From: Enterococcus_D entomosocium
GTDB taxonomy: Bacteria > Bacillota > Bacilli > Lactobacillales > Enterococcaceae
Assembly: GCF_030441895.1 (NCBI RefSeq)
Contig: NZ_JARJAS010000013.1
DNA: 64,000 bases
Direction: 5' to 3' (one strand)
Shown: piece after piece, positions 35,884 through 44,510 of the stretch
How the letters are laid out: each line of letters opens with the position of its first letter
How positions within the stretch are numbered: position 1 is the stretch's first letter
The notes under the pieces: model-generated
Database searches by the model: none
What the model was told of the DNA's origin: nothing
What the model saw: only the letters and a program-made list of their open reading frames with translations
Made by a program: the position numbers and the translations under genes

Positions 35884-35912
35884 TTTATTTACTGAAAAAA
35901 CCGTGATATACT
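35884..35912 (+). promoter_or_regulatory. Promoter of the NlpC/P60 gene
   Basis: TTTATT (35884-35889), 17-bp spacer, TATACT (35907-35912), 30 bp before the GTG start. Confidence 0.6.
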
Positions 35913-35942
35913 TTTAAGATAAAAATACAAGGGGGAGATAAA

Positions 35943-37463
35943 GTGAAAAAACGTGTATGGGGTATTTTATTATTGGGAATTGGTTGTTTCTTTGTTCATA
36001 ATTTCACATTTCAATCTGTACAAGCAGACGAGTTTGACGATGGGCAGGTGACTTTTGAAGACTATTCAAAGGATAATCGTAGTTCAGTTATGACATATGA
36101 AGAATATGTAGAATTCATCAATAAAATTAATTCTCAAAATAATCAACTAACAAGAGAGGTCGTATCTCGTTCATTATCAGGCGGTAATCTGAGTCAAAGA
36201 GAGCAAATTGTAGCAGAAGCAAAAAAACATATAGGGAAACCATATACTCAAACAAATCCTGATAGATTGGGACCTGACAAATTTGATTGTTCTGGCTTAG
36301 TTTATTATGTTTTTAATCAAGTTACAGGAAAAGATGTCGGAAAATTGACGTGGGAGCAAGAGTATGCTGGAAAGCAAATTCCTATCTCTGAGGCTAAACC
36401 AGGTGACTTACTTTTTTGGGGAAGTAGAGGGAAAACGAGTCATACTGCCATTTATATTGGAAATAATCAGTATATTCATGCTCCAACTTTTGGAAGAACG
36501 GTTGAATTATCTCCAATCTGGGACAGTTTCTATCCATCATTTGCCATCAGGATGGATCTATCAGAATACCAAACAGTGTCTTATGGAAAAACGGTTATGG
36601 CGGTCAGTAATTATCCACTATGGAACAACTTGGAATTTACTTCTCAAAATGGAAATACTTCTAATTTTCAAGATGGTTTAGTTTATTATGCGAAAAATCA
36701 AATCTCTTTTAGTGATGGTAGAACATTTTATGAACTATATCGTGGAGATTCCTTTGTAGGATTTATTAATACTGTAGCAGTTGAAGAATTAACCGCTACA
36801 AGCGAGAATAAAAATATTATGGCAACTAAAAATTATCCAAGATGGGGAAATCTCTATTGGACTAGTAAACTAGGTGATACTTCTGATTTCGCCGATAATC
36901 CGGTGTACTATGCATCTGTTAGTTATACTTTGACAAATGGTAAAAAGTTTTATTCTCTCTATCGTGGTGATCAATGGTTTGGTTATATCAATGCTGAAGC
37001 GGTTATTGATTTAAAGGCTGAAAATATTGATAAATTTGTCAGTGCGACGAAGAATTATCCGATTTGGGGAAACCTATATTGGACGAGTAAATTAGGAAGT
37101 ACAGAAAATTATTCGAGTGGTTTGGTCTATAAAGCAAAATATAAATATACTCTGTCAAATGGAAAGATATTTTATTCTATATATCAGGGCGACACTTGGA
37201 TAGGTTATATTAATTCTGATGCTACTGAAGATTTAAGAACTGAAAATATTAACATAGAAGTACAGATTACTAGCAAAAACTATCCTATGTGGAACAATTT
37301 TTATTGGACTAGTAAAAAATTCGAAGCAGGTCAGTTGTATGGTAATAGTTACACTGCTAAAGTAAAATATACATTAGGAAATGGAAAGACCTTCTATTCC
37401 TTATATGATAATACAAATACATGGATTGGATATGTTAACACTCAAGGTACAAGTGTTAAATAA
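35943..37463 (+). CDS. Secreted NlpC/P60 peptidoglycan hydrolase with four GW-like repeats
   Basis: 506 residues from GTG 35943 (SD GGGGGAG). Signal peptide to about residue 29 (VQADE). NlpC/P60 domain about 80-205 with catalytic Cys116 (KFDCSGLVYY), His (SHTAIYIG) and third residue His (YIHAPTF). Then four repeats of 70-80 residues starting near NYPxWxNLxWTS and ending YRGDxWxGYIN; these are GW/SH3_8-like modules that bind lipoteichoic or wall polymers. Probable gamma-D-glutamyl endopeptidase. Markedly more AT-rich than its neighbours, suggesting acquisition. Confidence 0.88.
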   Translation: MKKRVWGILLLGIGCFFVHNFTFQSVQADEFDDGQVTFEDYSKDNRSSVMTYEEYVEFINKINSQNNQLTREVVSRSLSGGNLSQREQIVAEAKKHIGKPYTQTNPDRLGPDKFDCSGLVYYVFNQVTGKDVGKLTWEQEYAGKQIPISEAKPGDLLFWGSRGKTSHTAIYIGNNQYIHAPTFGRTVELSPIWDSFYPSFAIRMDLSEYQTVSYGKTVMAVSNYPLWNNLEFTSQNGNTSNFQDGLVYYAKNQISFSDGRTFYELYRGDSFVGFINTVAVEELTATSENKNIMATKNYPRWGNLYWTSKLGDTSDFADNPVYYASVSYTLTNGKKFYSLYRGDQWFGYINAEAVIDLKAENIDKFVSATKNYPIWGNLYWTSKLGSTENYSSGLVYKAKYKYTLSNGKIFYSIYQGDTWIGYINSDATEDLRTENINIEVQITSKNYPMWNNFYWTSKKFEAGQLYGNSYTAKVKYTLGNGKTFYSLYDNTNTWIGYVNTQGTSVK

Positions 37464-37506
37464 GTTCTCGCAAAAATTATCAATATTTTTTACTATCCTA
37501 GATGAA

Positions 37507-37543
37507 AGCAAAAAGCGAATCCACACTTGATTCGCTTTTTGCT
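37507..37543 (+). terminator. Terminator after NlpC/P60 gene
   Basis: AGCAAAAAGCGAATC / GATTCGCTTTTTGCT, perfect 15-bp stem. Confidence 0.85.
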
Positions 37544-37692
37544 TTCTCAAGTTTAATTAATATAATTAGGACAATGAATTTCGAACAATTCATTTAAAAG
37601 GAAAAAATTCAAATCGTTTTGCCCCTTTTTCTTATCCCTCTCACCGCTCCAGTGAAAGCTTTATTCCACAACCCTTTAGCAAGCGGCTAACA

Positions 37693-38100
37693 TCAAACAT
37701 CCCCATGATTGAGTTTGTCAGCCACAAAGGTTTCTACACTATACCTGCCCCATTTTGAGAGACTCTCTATAAATAAAGGGAAGGTTACATCTGTAAAATG
37801 ACTGACCAAGAGATAACAAGCTTGACCCGAAACTTTATGAAAGACCTCAATTTCTTTGTATTGATTCACGAAGGCTTCAAAAGCTGTATAGCGATTTGAA
37901 TCCATAAAAAACCGGATGTATTGCGTACTTGGGTAGTTTACTACAATACTAAATCGCTGAATGATTCCCTCATCTTGCAATTTCAAGATCCGATTGCCCA
38001 CGGCTTGTCCCGTCAGGTGGACCATTTCGCCGATTTCTTTGTTCGATAATTTGCTGTTGTGTTTCAGGATAGCTAGGATTTGTTCATCGATGATGTCCAT
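37693..38100 (-). CDS. Lrp/AsnC-family transcriptional regulator
   Basis: 135 residues from ATG 38100, chosen because SD AAAGGAGG precedes it by seven bases; the longer in-frame ATG at 38118 lies within the SD. N-terminal winged HTH (DIIDEQILAILKHNSKLSN, HLTGQAVGNRILKL) and a RAM-like C-terminal ligand domain. Divergent from the isochorismatase-like gene, its likely target. Confidence 0.88.
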   Translation of the reverse strand: MDIIDEQILAILKHNSKLSNKEIGEMVHLTGQAVGNRILKLQDEGIIQRFSIVVNYPSTQYIRFFMDSNRYTAFEAFVNQYKEIEVFHKVSGQACYLLVSHFTDVTFPLFIESLSKWGRYSVETFVADKLNHGDV

Positions 38101-38220
38101 AAGGGTTCCTCCTTTCATAATGAAAGTAAATTGACTTTATCTTTTTCAAGAGACACTTTGTTGTAGGTTCATATGTATTTATACTGGATTATAACAAATA
38201 AGAAAAGAAATGGTGATTCT

Positions 38221-38766
38221 ATGAAAAAAGCTTTAGTAATGATTGATGTCCAAAATGATTATTTTAAAGAAGGAAGAATGGCCCTTCATTCCCCTGAACA
38301 GGCGCTTGCAAACATAAATAAACTAGAAGCGTCTTTTATCGAAAAGCAACTCCCGATCATCTATATCCAACACATCAACCATCAAGAAGCAGCTGATTTT
38401 TTTGAACGAGGGACCGAAGGTGTACTGCTGCATGAACAGTTAAAAACAACGCATTCTTCTATTATTATCGAAAAGCACTTTCCTAACTCCTTCATTGAAA
38501 CAAATTTAAAAGAGACGTTAGACTCTTTAGGTGTTCAACAAGTTATCATCACTGGGATGATGACGCATATGTGCATCGATTCAACCACAAGAGCTAGTAA
38601 AGAACTCGGTTATCAGCCCATACTGATTTCTGATGCCACGGCAACGAAAGCATTAACATTTGAAGCACACGAAATTCCTGCGGAAGCTGTTCAACGAGCG
38701 TTTTTATCGGCGTTGGAAACCTTCTCTACGGTGATGAAAACCGATGACTATTTAAACGGATTGTAG
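38221..38766 (+). CDS. Isochorismatase-family cysteine hydrolase
   Basis: 181 residues from ATG 38221. Catalytic triad Asp (VMIDVQNDYF), Lys (IIEKHFPNSF) and Cys (GMMTHMCIDSTTR). The family includes nicotinamidases, isochorismatases and other amide hydrolases; substrate not assignable. Divergent from an Lrp-type regulator, which suggests a nitrogenous small-molecule substrate. Confidence 0.88.
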   Translation: MKKALVMIDVQNDYFKEGRMALHSPEQALANINKLEASFIEKQLPIIYIQHINHQEAADFFERGTEGVLLHEQLKTTHSSIIIEKHFPNSFIETNLKETLDSLGVQQVIITGMMTHMCIDSTTRASKELGYQPILISDATATKALTFEAHEIPAEAVQRAFLSALETFSTVMKTDDYLNGL

Positions 38767-39003
38767 AAAAATTGCGTATTTACCAACAAAGGCAAAGGTT
38801 CATTTGCATTGAGTGGTTCTTGATCACTCTTTGAAATTGGCAATCCTATCTCATTCCGCTTCAATGTTTCTAAAAAAAATGAATGCCCAATTGCGTACCC
38901 ACCAATGATACTGAGCTGATCCCTCAGAGGATGAATAAGAACTAACCCATACAAAAGCCAAAAACGTTCGAGACATTCTCTTGAACGTTTCTTGGGCATC
39001 AAA
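38767..39003. other. Spacer, possible decayed minus-strand fragment
   Basis: The minus strand between about 38955 and 38755 reads a protein-like string (LIHPLRDQLSIIGGYAIGHS and FFLETLKRNEIGLPISKSDQ). It has no start signal of its own. I do not recognise it; at most a gene remnant. Confidence 0.25.
38963..38990. terminator. Hairpin before msrA, possible terminator
   Basis: AACGTTC / GAACGTT with inner AGA/TCT pairs; weak T tail on plus (TTTCTT), better on minus (TTTTTGG). Confidence 0.4.
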
Positions 39004-39033
39004 TTGGGCGAATCGTCGAAACTATGGTACAGT
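39004..39033 (+). promoter_or_regulatory. Likely promoter of msrA
   Basis: TTGGGC (39004-39009), 18-bp spacer, TACAGT (39028-39033). Confidence 0.45.
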
Positions 39034-39081
39034 GCAACCAAACAAGGAGTAAAAGCGGCTCGTTCATGAGGCAAAGGGGCA

Positions 39082-40005
39082 ATGGTGATGAAGCAAACAA
39101 CGATGGCGTGGCTGTCAGAAATCTATAATTTGATCTTGCATCCTGGCACGAGACAGTGGGAACGAGAACAACTGGTGCAAGCGAAAAATACCTTGGAAAC
39201 CCAGCTGGCGACCAAACAAAAAGCAGGCAAACACGAAAAGGAATCGTCAAATAGTCTTGAAGACCAACAGACCAGGCGGGTTTTGGAAAAACTAGAAGCG
39301 TCGTTGCGTCCTTTGGCACTGAGAAACAATCTGACCCCGAATGTCGCCGAGTTTTATCAAACAATCAGCCAGCCAGCACCGAAAAAGGCAATGAATGAAG
39401 AAACAAGCAAAGCTCAACCAGCAGAAGTTTCCGTGGAGCCGACCGAAACAGGTGGAAAAGCACAAGAAGTGGCTATTTTTGCTGGCGGCTGCTTTTGGTG
39501 TATGGTAGAGCCTTTTGAAGACCAGCCGGGCATTCTTTCCGTTTTGTCGGGGTATACTGGGGGAACAGTCCCGAATCCGACGTATGATCAAGTACTAAGT
39601 GGAACAACAGGGCATGTCGAAGCAGTAGAGATCATTTTTGATCCCAAAATCATCACCTATCAGGACTTGTTACAGTTGTATTGGCAAGTGACAGACCCGA
39701 CAGATGCTTTCGGACAATTTCAAGATCGCGGCAATTTTTATCGTCCAATCATTTTCTATACGACTGCTGAGCAAGAAGTGCTTGCGCAACGAGCCAAAAA
39801 GGAACTAGCACAATCTGGTTATTATCAGCAACCCATCGTGACCGAGATCCGCATGGCTGCACCCTTTTGGCCAGCGGAAAACTACCATCAAGAATTTTAC
39901 AAGAAGCAGCCCAAGCGCTACCAGCGGATCAAGCGAGCGCGCAAGCAACTGATGCTTTTTTATAAACTGAAACGCTGGACAAACCGAGGGGAAAAACGAT
40001 CATAG
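39082..40005 (+). CDS. msrA: Peptide methionine (S)-S-oxide reductase with N-terminal extension
   Basis: 307 residues. The C-terminal 180 residues are a complete MsrA: AIFAGGCFWCMVEPFED (catalytic Cys137), GYTGGTVPNPTYDQVLSG, GHVEAVEI, FWPAENYHQEFY. The first 125 residues are an unusual charged helical extension: a helix (MAWLSEIYNLILHP), a Lys/Glu/Gln-rich coil and a linker. ATG 39088 is an alternative start with better spacing from AAAGGGG. Reduces Met-S-sulfoxide; the extension may mediate localisation or partner binding. Confidence 0.9.
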   Translation: MVMKQTTMAWLSEIYNLILHPGTRQWEREQLVQAKNTLETQLATKQKAGKHEKESSNSLEDQQTRRVLEKLEASLRPLALRNNLTPNVAEFYQTISQPAPKKAMNEETSKAQPAEVSVEPTETGGKAQEVAIFAGGCFWCMVEPFEDQPGILSVLSGYTGGTVPNPTYDQVLSGTTGHVEAVEIIFDPKIITYQDLLQLYWQVTDPTDAFGQFQDRGNFYRPIIFYTTAEQEVLAQRAKKELAQSGYYQQPIVTEIRMAAPFWPAENYHQEFYKKQPKRYQRIKRARKQLMLFYKLKRWTNRGEKRS

Positions 40006-40018
40006 GCAGAAGATACAT

Positions 40019-40091
40019 CAAAAAAGCGGGGCTCCGAGAAAAGGCCAGAGGATCAAATGAAGGCTCTTTTCTCCACAGGCCGCGCTTTTTT
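40019..40091 (+). terminator. Terminator after msrA
   Basis: GAGAAAAG (40036-40043) / CTTTTCTC (40066-40073) inside AAAAAGCG / CGCTTTTT, T-rich end. Confidence 0.7.
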
Positions 40092-40147
40092 CTGCGCGTT
40101 TAGCCAATTGGATAAAAAACGAAGATTTATTTTAGAATAATGTCCAA

Positions 40148-40175
40148 AGAAAGCGTTAACAACAAGAATTATAAT
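40148..40175 (+). promoter_or_regulatory. cre-like site beside the -10 box of the transporter/amidohydrolase operon
   Basis: AGAAAGCGTTAACA (40148-40161) matches the cre consensus with one deviation; TATAAT (40170-40175) is a perfect -10. The arrangement predicts CcpA repression. Confidence 0.6.
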
Positions 40176-40318
40176 AGAGAAAGAAAAAGTGGCGAAAAAG
40201 GTCGAAAAAGCAGGTTCCTTTTGCTTGGTTCCTTTCTTCGAGGAAAGAAGGTGGGAAACACCAGAGAAAAATCAGCGGAAAAATCAATCAGCAACACCCC
40301 ATAGCAACACAACATTTA

Positions 40319-40338
40319 TTATATGAAGATTCATATAA
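40319..40338. promoter_or_regulatory. Perfect inverted repeat before the transporter SD
   Basis: TTATATGAA-GA-TTCATATAA, 9-bp arms with a 2-bp centre, 3 bp before the SD AGGAG. It could be a repressor operator or an RNA hairpin masking translation. No regulator gene is directly adjacent upstream. Confidence 0.55.
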
Positions 40339-40353
40339 GTTAGGAGAAATGTG

Positions 40354-41715
40354 ATGAAAAAAAAGGGAACGTTCGTCTCACTGTTTATGGCTCTCATTCT
40401 TTTTATCTTTTCAGAAAGAACAGTGTTTGCGGCAGAAGCGATCAATGAGATCGTTGCACCAACTGGAGTCAAAGCATTTTTAGTACTGATTCCGTTAGTG
40501 TTAGTACTGGTTTTACTCTTTAAAAAAGTAGATATGATCATTGCTGGCTTGATTGCTGGGATATTGGCGATGATTATTGGCGGGATCAGTTTAGCTGAAG
40601 CCAATTCGCAACTGTTGGAAGCTATTCCGACGATGTTAAGTATTACGGTGCCAATCATCAATTCCGCTGTAGCGATGGCGGTCTTCAAAGCCGGTAGTTA
40701 TACGGCAGCCTTAACCTTAGCCAAAAGAGGGACCAAAGGAAAAGTGGAATATGTGGCTGGTTTTATTGTCATCTTATTGGCAGCAGCGACTTATATGTCT
40801 GGGATCGGCGGCGGGAGTGCAATGGTGATCGCACCATTAGCATTTGCGGCAGTTGGGGTGGTACCCGAATTGATCGCAGCGATGTCGTTAGCGGCAGCTG
40901 TCTCCTTTACGACCTCTCCTGCCTCTTTGGAATCTAGTATCGTGTCTGAACTGGGCGGCTTTAGTGTCGCTTCTTATGTCGATCAAATGCGCCCATTTTG
41001 GTTGTTATTCGTTGGTTTGGCGATTTTATTGGCATTCTTCGGGACCAAGCGTCGTCATCTGGGCTTCAAAGAATCAGCCAACCAAGAGTACGAAAACAAA
41101 AGCAATGGCGAGTTATTCAAAACGACATTGCCTGCGATCTTCTTGCTTTTTGCGGTCATCTTTGGCCCGTTGATCAATGACCTGATCGGCTTTGTCCTCT
41201 TTACGCCGCTAGTTTATATGGTGGTCACGTTGGCGTTGATTTTTGTTTGTACCGACTTTTCGATGAATCAATCGGTGGAAGCGATGGTGGACGGATCCAC
41301 GTATATTTTGACCCGCTTGTTCCAAGTGGGGATCTTTTTAGCCTTCATCAACGTGATCGCTGAAACTGGGACATTTGCTGTTATTGCTGGTGCGGCACAA
41401 AATGCCCCCGCAGCGATCGTCGTTCCCGTGGCGATCTTGACGGGTGTCTTGATTGGGATTCCCGCAGGTGCCTATGTTGGCTCCGTATTAACATTAGTGT
41501 TACCAGTTGCCGTTTCATTAGGCTTCCCAGTGTTAGCTCTTGGTTTTGTAACGATGGGGGTTGGACTCGGCAGTCAAATGAGTTTCGTCAACATTACGAT
41601 GCAAGCTTTATCTTCTGGTTTCCAAATTCCGATTCTAGATGTGGTCAAAGGAAACGTGAAGTGGTTGAGTTTAGCAGCCGTATTATTATTAGTCATCGGC
41701 TTAGTGTTTGGCTGA
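40354..41715 (+). CDS. Multi-pass transporter of the ion-transporter (GntP/DcuC-like) type
   Basis: 453 residues from ATG 40354 (SD AGGAG at seven bases; GTG 40351 is alternative). It begins with a signal-peptide-like segment (FMALILFIFSERTVFAAEA) ahead of about eleven to twelve transmembrane segments, with re-entrant-like SGIGGGSAMVIAP and MGVGLGSQMSFVN stretches. Resembles gluconate/C4-dicarboxylate type symporters, but I cannot place the family exactly. Paired with an amidohydrolase, it may import that enzyme's substrate, a heterocyclic or ureido compound. Confidence 0.75.
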   Translation: MKKKGTFVSLFMALILFIFSERTVFAAEAINEIVAPTGVKAFLVLIPLVLVLVLLFKKVDMIIAGLIAGILAMIIGGISLAEANSQLLEAIPTMLSITVPIINSAVAMAVFKAGSYTAALTLAKRGTKGKVEYVAGFIVILLAAATYMSGIGGGSAMVIAPLAFAAVGVVPELIAAMSLAAAVSFTTSPASLESSIVSELGGFSVASYVDQMRPFWLLFVGLAILLAFFGTKRRHLGFKESANQEYENKSNGELFKTTLPAIFLLFAVIFGPLINDLIGFVLFTPLVYMVVTLALIFVCTDFSMNQSVEAMVDGSTYILTRLFQVGIFLAFINVIAETGTFAVIAGAAQNAPAAIVVPVAILTGVLIGIPAGAYVGSVLTLVLPVAVSLGFPVLALGFVTMGVGLGSQMSFVNITMQALSSGFQIPILDVVKGNVKWLSLAAVLLLVIGLVFG

Positions 41716-41731
41716 TGGATAGGAGGAAAAC

Positions 41732-42955
41732 ATGGATTTATTGATCAAGCAAGCACGTCTTGAAGACGATGCAGAATTAGTAGACATTGCCATTTCAGGA
41801 GGAAAAATCACCGCAGTTGCACCCAACATTGAAGAATCAGCAGCAAAAACGATTGAGGCGAAAGGCAAAGTGGTGATCCCCGGATTGATCGAAAGCCATA
41901 TCCACTTAGACAAAGCCTTGATTGCCGATCGTGAACCTAATAATTCAGGTACATTACAAGAAGCGATCCAAGTTACGGCAAAGCTCAAACCGACTTTTAC
42001 CGAAGAAGATATTTATGATCGAGCGAAACGTGCATTAGAAATGCTGATCGTACATGGTACGACTGCTGTTCGCACCCATGCCGAATTTGATCCGGCGCAA
42101 GGCTTCACAGGGTTTGACACCATCATGCGCTTAAAAGAAGAATACCGAGACCTGATCGACATTCAGGTCGTTGCCTTTCCGCAAGAAGGAATTTTTAAAG
42201 CCCCAGGGACGGATAAAATGATGATCGAAGCGATGGAGAAAGGCGCCGATGTCGTTGGCGGCATTCCTTACAATGATGCGCCAGCCAATGAACACATCGA
42301 CTTGATCTTTGAGATCGCCAAACGATTTGACAAAGACATTGACTTGCATCAGGATTTTGCTGACGAAGCAGACGATACATCGATCGTCTACCTGTGTGAA
42401 AAAACCATCGCAGAAGGCTACCAAGGTCGGGTATCTGTAGGACATTTGACTGCGCTGCACGCTATGGAACCGGATCAGCTGGCAGAAGTTATCGATTTGA
42501 TGGTCAAAGCCCAAATCAATGTGATGCCGTTGCCTGCGACCGACTTACACTTAGGTGCTAGAAATGATGCCTACAACGTTCGTCGTGCCGTTACGCCGAT
42601 TCGCAAATTACGTGATGCCGGTGTGAATATTTGCTTAGGCAGCAACAATATTCGTAACGCCTTTACGCCCTATGGCAACGGTGATTTGATTCAAATCGCT
42701 ATGTTGGCTGTGCCAGTGGCGCATTTAGGCGGCGCCGATGACCTGCCGACAGTCTTGCCAATGATTACGACCAATACCGCCAAAGCATTAAATATCAAAG
42801 ACTATGGGATCGCTGTTGGCAACCGCGCAGATTTGATTCTTTTAGATACCCAGAGAAAAGCCGATGTGCTGATCGATATTCCTGAACGTTTAGTGGTCAT
42901 CAAAAATGGCCGCATCACCGTGGAAGTCAAAAAAGAAGTGACGATCCACCGTTAA
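41732..42955 (+). CDS. Amidohydrolase, cytosine deaminase-like
   Basis: 407 residues. SD AGGAGG before ATG 41732. Amidohydrolase metal site: ESHIHLDKAL (HxH), DLHQDFADEAD and SVGHLTALH (His ligands), LGSNNIRNAF (Asp replaced by Asn/adjacent residues in the usual SDN position). Overall pattern follows CodA/AtzC-like deaminases, which hydrolyse amino groups on pyrimidines or triazines. The usual metal-binding Asp in GSDN is here GSNN, so the reaction may differ. Confidence 0.82.
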   Translation: MDLLIKQARLEDDAELVDIAISGGKITAVAPNIEESAAKTIEAKGKVVIPGLIESHIHLDKALIADREPNNSGTLQEAIQVTAKLKPTFTEEDIYDRAKRALEMLIVHGTTAVRTHAEFDPAQGFTGFDTIMRLKEEYRDLIDIQVVAFPQEGIFKAPGTDKMMIEAMEKGADVVGGIPYNDAPANEHIDLIFEIAKRFDKDIDLHQDFADEADDTSIVYLCEKTIAEGYQGRVSVGHLTALHAMEPDQLAEVIDLMVKAQINVMPLPATDLHLGARNDAYNVRRAVTPIRKLRDAGVNICLGSNNIRNAFTPYGNGDLIQIAMLAVPVAHLGGADDLPTVLPMITTNTAKALNIKDYGIAVGNRADLILLDTQRKADVLIDIPERLVVIKNGRITVEVKKEVTIHR

Positions 42956-42974
42956 CAACAGGTCATGTTTTCTC

Positions 42975-43007
42975 AAGTAGTACGATTTATTCGTGCTACT
43001 TTTTTTG
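42975..43007 (+). terminator. Terminator after amidohydrolase
   Basis: AGTAGTACGA / TCGTGCTACT with T7. Confidence 0.85.
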
Positions 43008-43201
43008 TCGTAATATAGTCGAAATAAAAAAATCATTTTCTAGTCATTTGTTCTTTTTTCATCTATGATAGAAAGAAAACCGCTATCACGGAGAGTTCGT
43101 TTAAGAAAATCCTGTCAAAACTGTTTGACAATGCCGTAATATCAATGGATTTGAGCAGAAACCACAGCAGGTCTGCGTTAAGGTAGAAGAAGGAGGACAA
43201 G

Positions 43202-43609
43202 ATGACGATTGGGGAAGCACTAAAGAACCATCGAGTCACACAGCAAATGAGCCAAGAAGAAGTAGCAAAAAAAATTTTAGTGACCCGCACATCGATCTCA
43301 AATTGGGAAACCGGCAAGACGGTACCAGACAGTTTGAATTTATTGAAACTGAGTACCCTTTATGGGTGCAGTGTCGATGAGCTATTAAAAAAGGAGCGAG
43401 CAGGAATGAAAAAGAACTTTCGTACGATGACCTATGGTGCTGGATTGAAAGACGGAACGATGCGTTTGAAAATCGAGACTGATGCCAGCAAGTTTTTCCC
43501 ACGAGGGGTTGAAGTCAAAGCATCCGTCGATTTAGAAACAGGAGAAGTGACCTTTTTTGTCGAGCAAGAGGATTTGAAAAAGCTGAAAGCAGCCACCGAC
43601 GAAAAATAA
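43202..43609 (+). CDS. XRE-family regulator with a small C-terminal domain
   Basis: 135 residues. Residues about 5-60 form a Cro/CI-type HTH (MSQEEVAKKILVTRTSISNW, ETGKTVPDSLNLLKLSTLYG). The C-terminal 65 residues are a compact beta-rich domain (MTYGAGLKDGTMRLKIETDA) I do not recognise. SD AAGGAGG. Monocistronic between two terminators; target unknown. Confidence 0.82.
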   Translation: MTIGEALKNHRVTQQMSQEEVAKKILVTRTSISNWETGKTVPDSLNLLKLSTLYGCSVDELLKKERAGMKKNFRTMTYGAGLKDGTMRLKIETDASKFFPRGVEVKASVDLETGEVTFFVEQEDLKKLKAATDEK

Positions 43610-43667
43610 TTTTTTTATACAGATTTTTGCTAAATTTTGCTTGGACAAGAGAAAAAAAGTGATGGAT

Positions 43668-43702
43668 AAAAAAACACGAGCCTACCTGCATCGTGTTTTT
43701 TT
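43668..43702 (+). terminator. Terminator after XRE gene
   Basis: AAAAAAACACGA / TCGTGTTTTTTT. Confidence 0.85.
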
Positions 43703-43872
43703 ATGTGGGATGAAAGAGGACTGAGGCAATCGATGGCAGCTGATTCTGTTTTTTCTTATCTGCTATTTTCAAAGTTTGTAACGTTTAAGGGAAAGCGAAA
43801 AGACGTAAACGGATTCATACAATATATAGTGAATAGATCGATTTTTATCTAAATAAAGCACAATATGTAGTA

Positions 43873-43900
43873 TTTACTTTTTTAATAGATTGTGTAAAAT
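43873..43900 (+). promoter_or_regulatory. Promoter of the nucleotide-salvage cluster
   Basis: TTTACT (43873-43878), 16 bp, TAAAAT (43895-43900). The predicted transcript start near 43907 excludes any start codon further upstream and supports TTG 43932. The preceding 170 bp hold nothing recognisable. Confidence 0.6.
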
Positions 43901-43931
43901 AGCAGGTGTAGTGAAGAAGGAGCTGTTGTTT

Positions 43932-44510
43932 TTGAGAGTAACTGTATTTTGCGGTACCCGTTTAGAAAATGAGGAAAAGTTGGCAAAGACCGCTCGTGCC
44001 ATCGGCAATGCCTTAGCAAAAAATCACATCGAGTTGATTTATTGCGCCCCTTTGGCTGGCTTGATGAGGGAGATCGTTAATGGGGTCTTTGAAAAAGAAG
44101 GCGCAGTGACGGGGATCTATCCATCAGGTTCCTTTGCAGAAGATTTGCCGCCAATTGTCACTGGATCAAGCACATACACTGAGTTCTATACGGAGACGAG
44201 GGAGGAGCAAACACAACAATTGCTGGAAATGAGCGATGCCTATCTTGTATTACCTGGTGGATTTGGTACACTAGAGGAGTTGTCATCAATATGCTCTTTT
44301 ATGACTCTTGGGAAATTGCCAGTCAAGCCAATCGGTGTGTTGATGAACGAAGGCTTGAAGGATGGACTGAAGCCACTGCTAAAAATGTTTGAAGCTTCCA
44401 GCTTTGCTTGGGCTGAACTGCCGGAAACGCTCTTTTTCCTATCTGACGTTGAGTCGTTGATCCAACGATTGGCGGCGAAGGGGTCAGGAAAGGAGTGCTT
44501 GGCAGGATGA
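43932..44510 (+). CDS. LOG-family (lysine decarboxylase-like fold) nucleotide-processing protein
   Basis: 192 residues from TTG 43932 (SD AAGGAG, 43917-43922). Rossmann-like LOG fold: VTVFCGTRLENEE, IYCAPLAGLMREI and the PGGFGTLEE motif. LOG proteins are cytokinin-type or general nucleotide 5'-monophosphate phosphoribohydrolases. Overlaps the deoxyribosyltransferase gene by 4 bp, consistent with a role in nucleotide turnover. Confidence 0.85.
   Translation: MRVTVFCGTRLENEEKLAKTARAIGNALAKNHIELIYCAPLAGLMREIVNGVFEKEGAVTGIYPSGSFAEDLPPIVTGSSTYTEFYTETREEQTQQLLEMSDAYLVLPGGFGTLEELSSICSFMTLGKLPVKPIGVLMNEGLKDGLKPLLKMFEASSFAWAELPETLFFLSDVESLIQRLAAKGSGKECLAG

Noticed and set aside
38748..39074. Minus-strand ORF of 108 residues as a gene
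   Set aside because: No SD, its first part covers the msrA promoter, and no family is recognised; noted only as a possible remnant.
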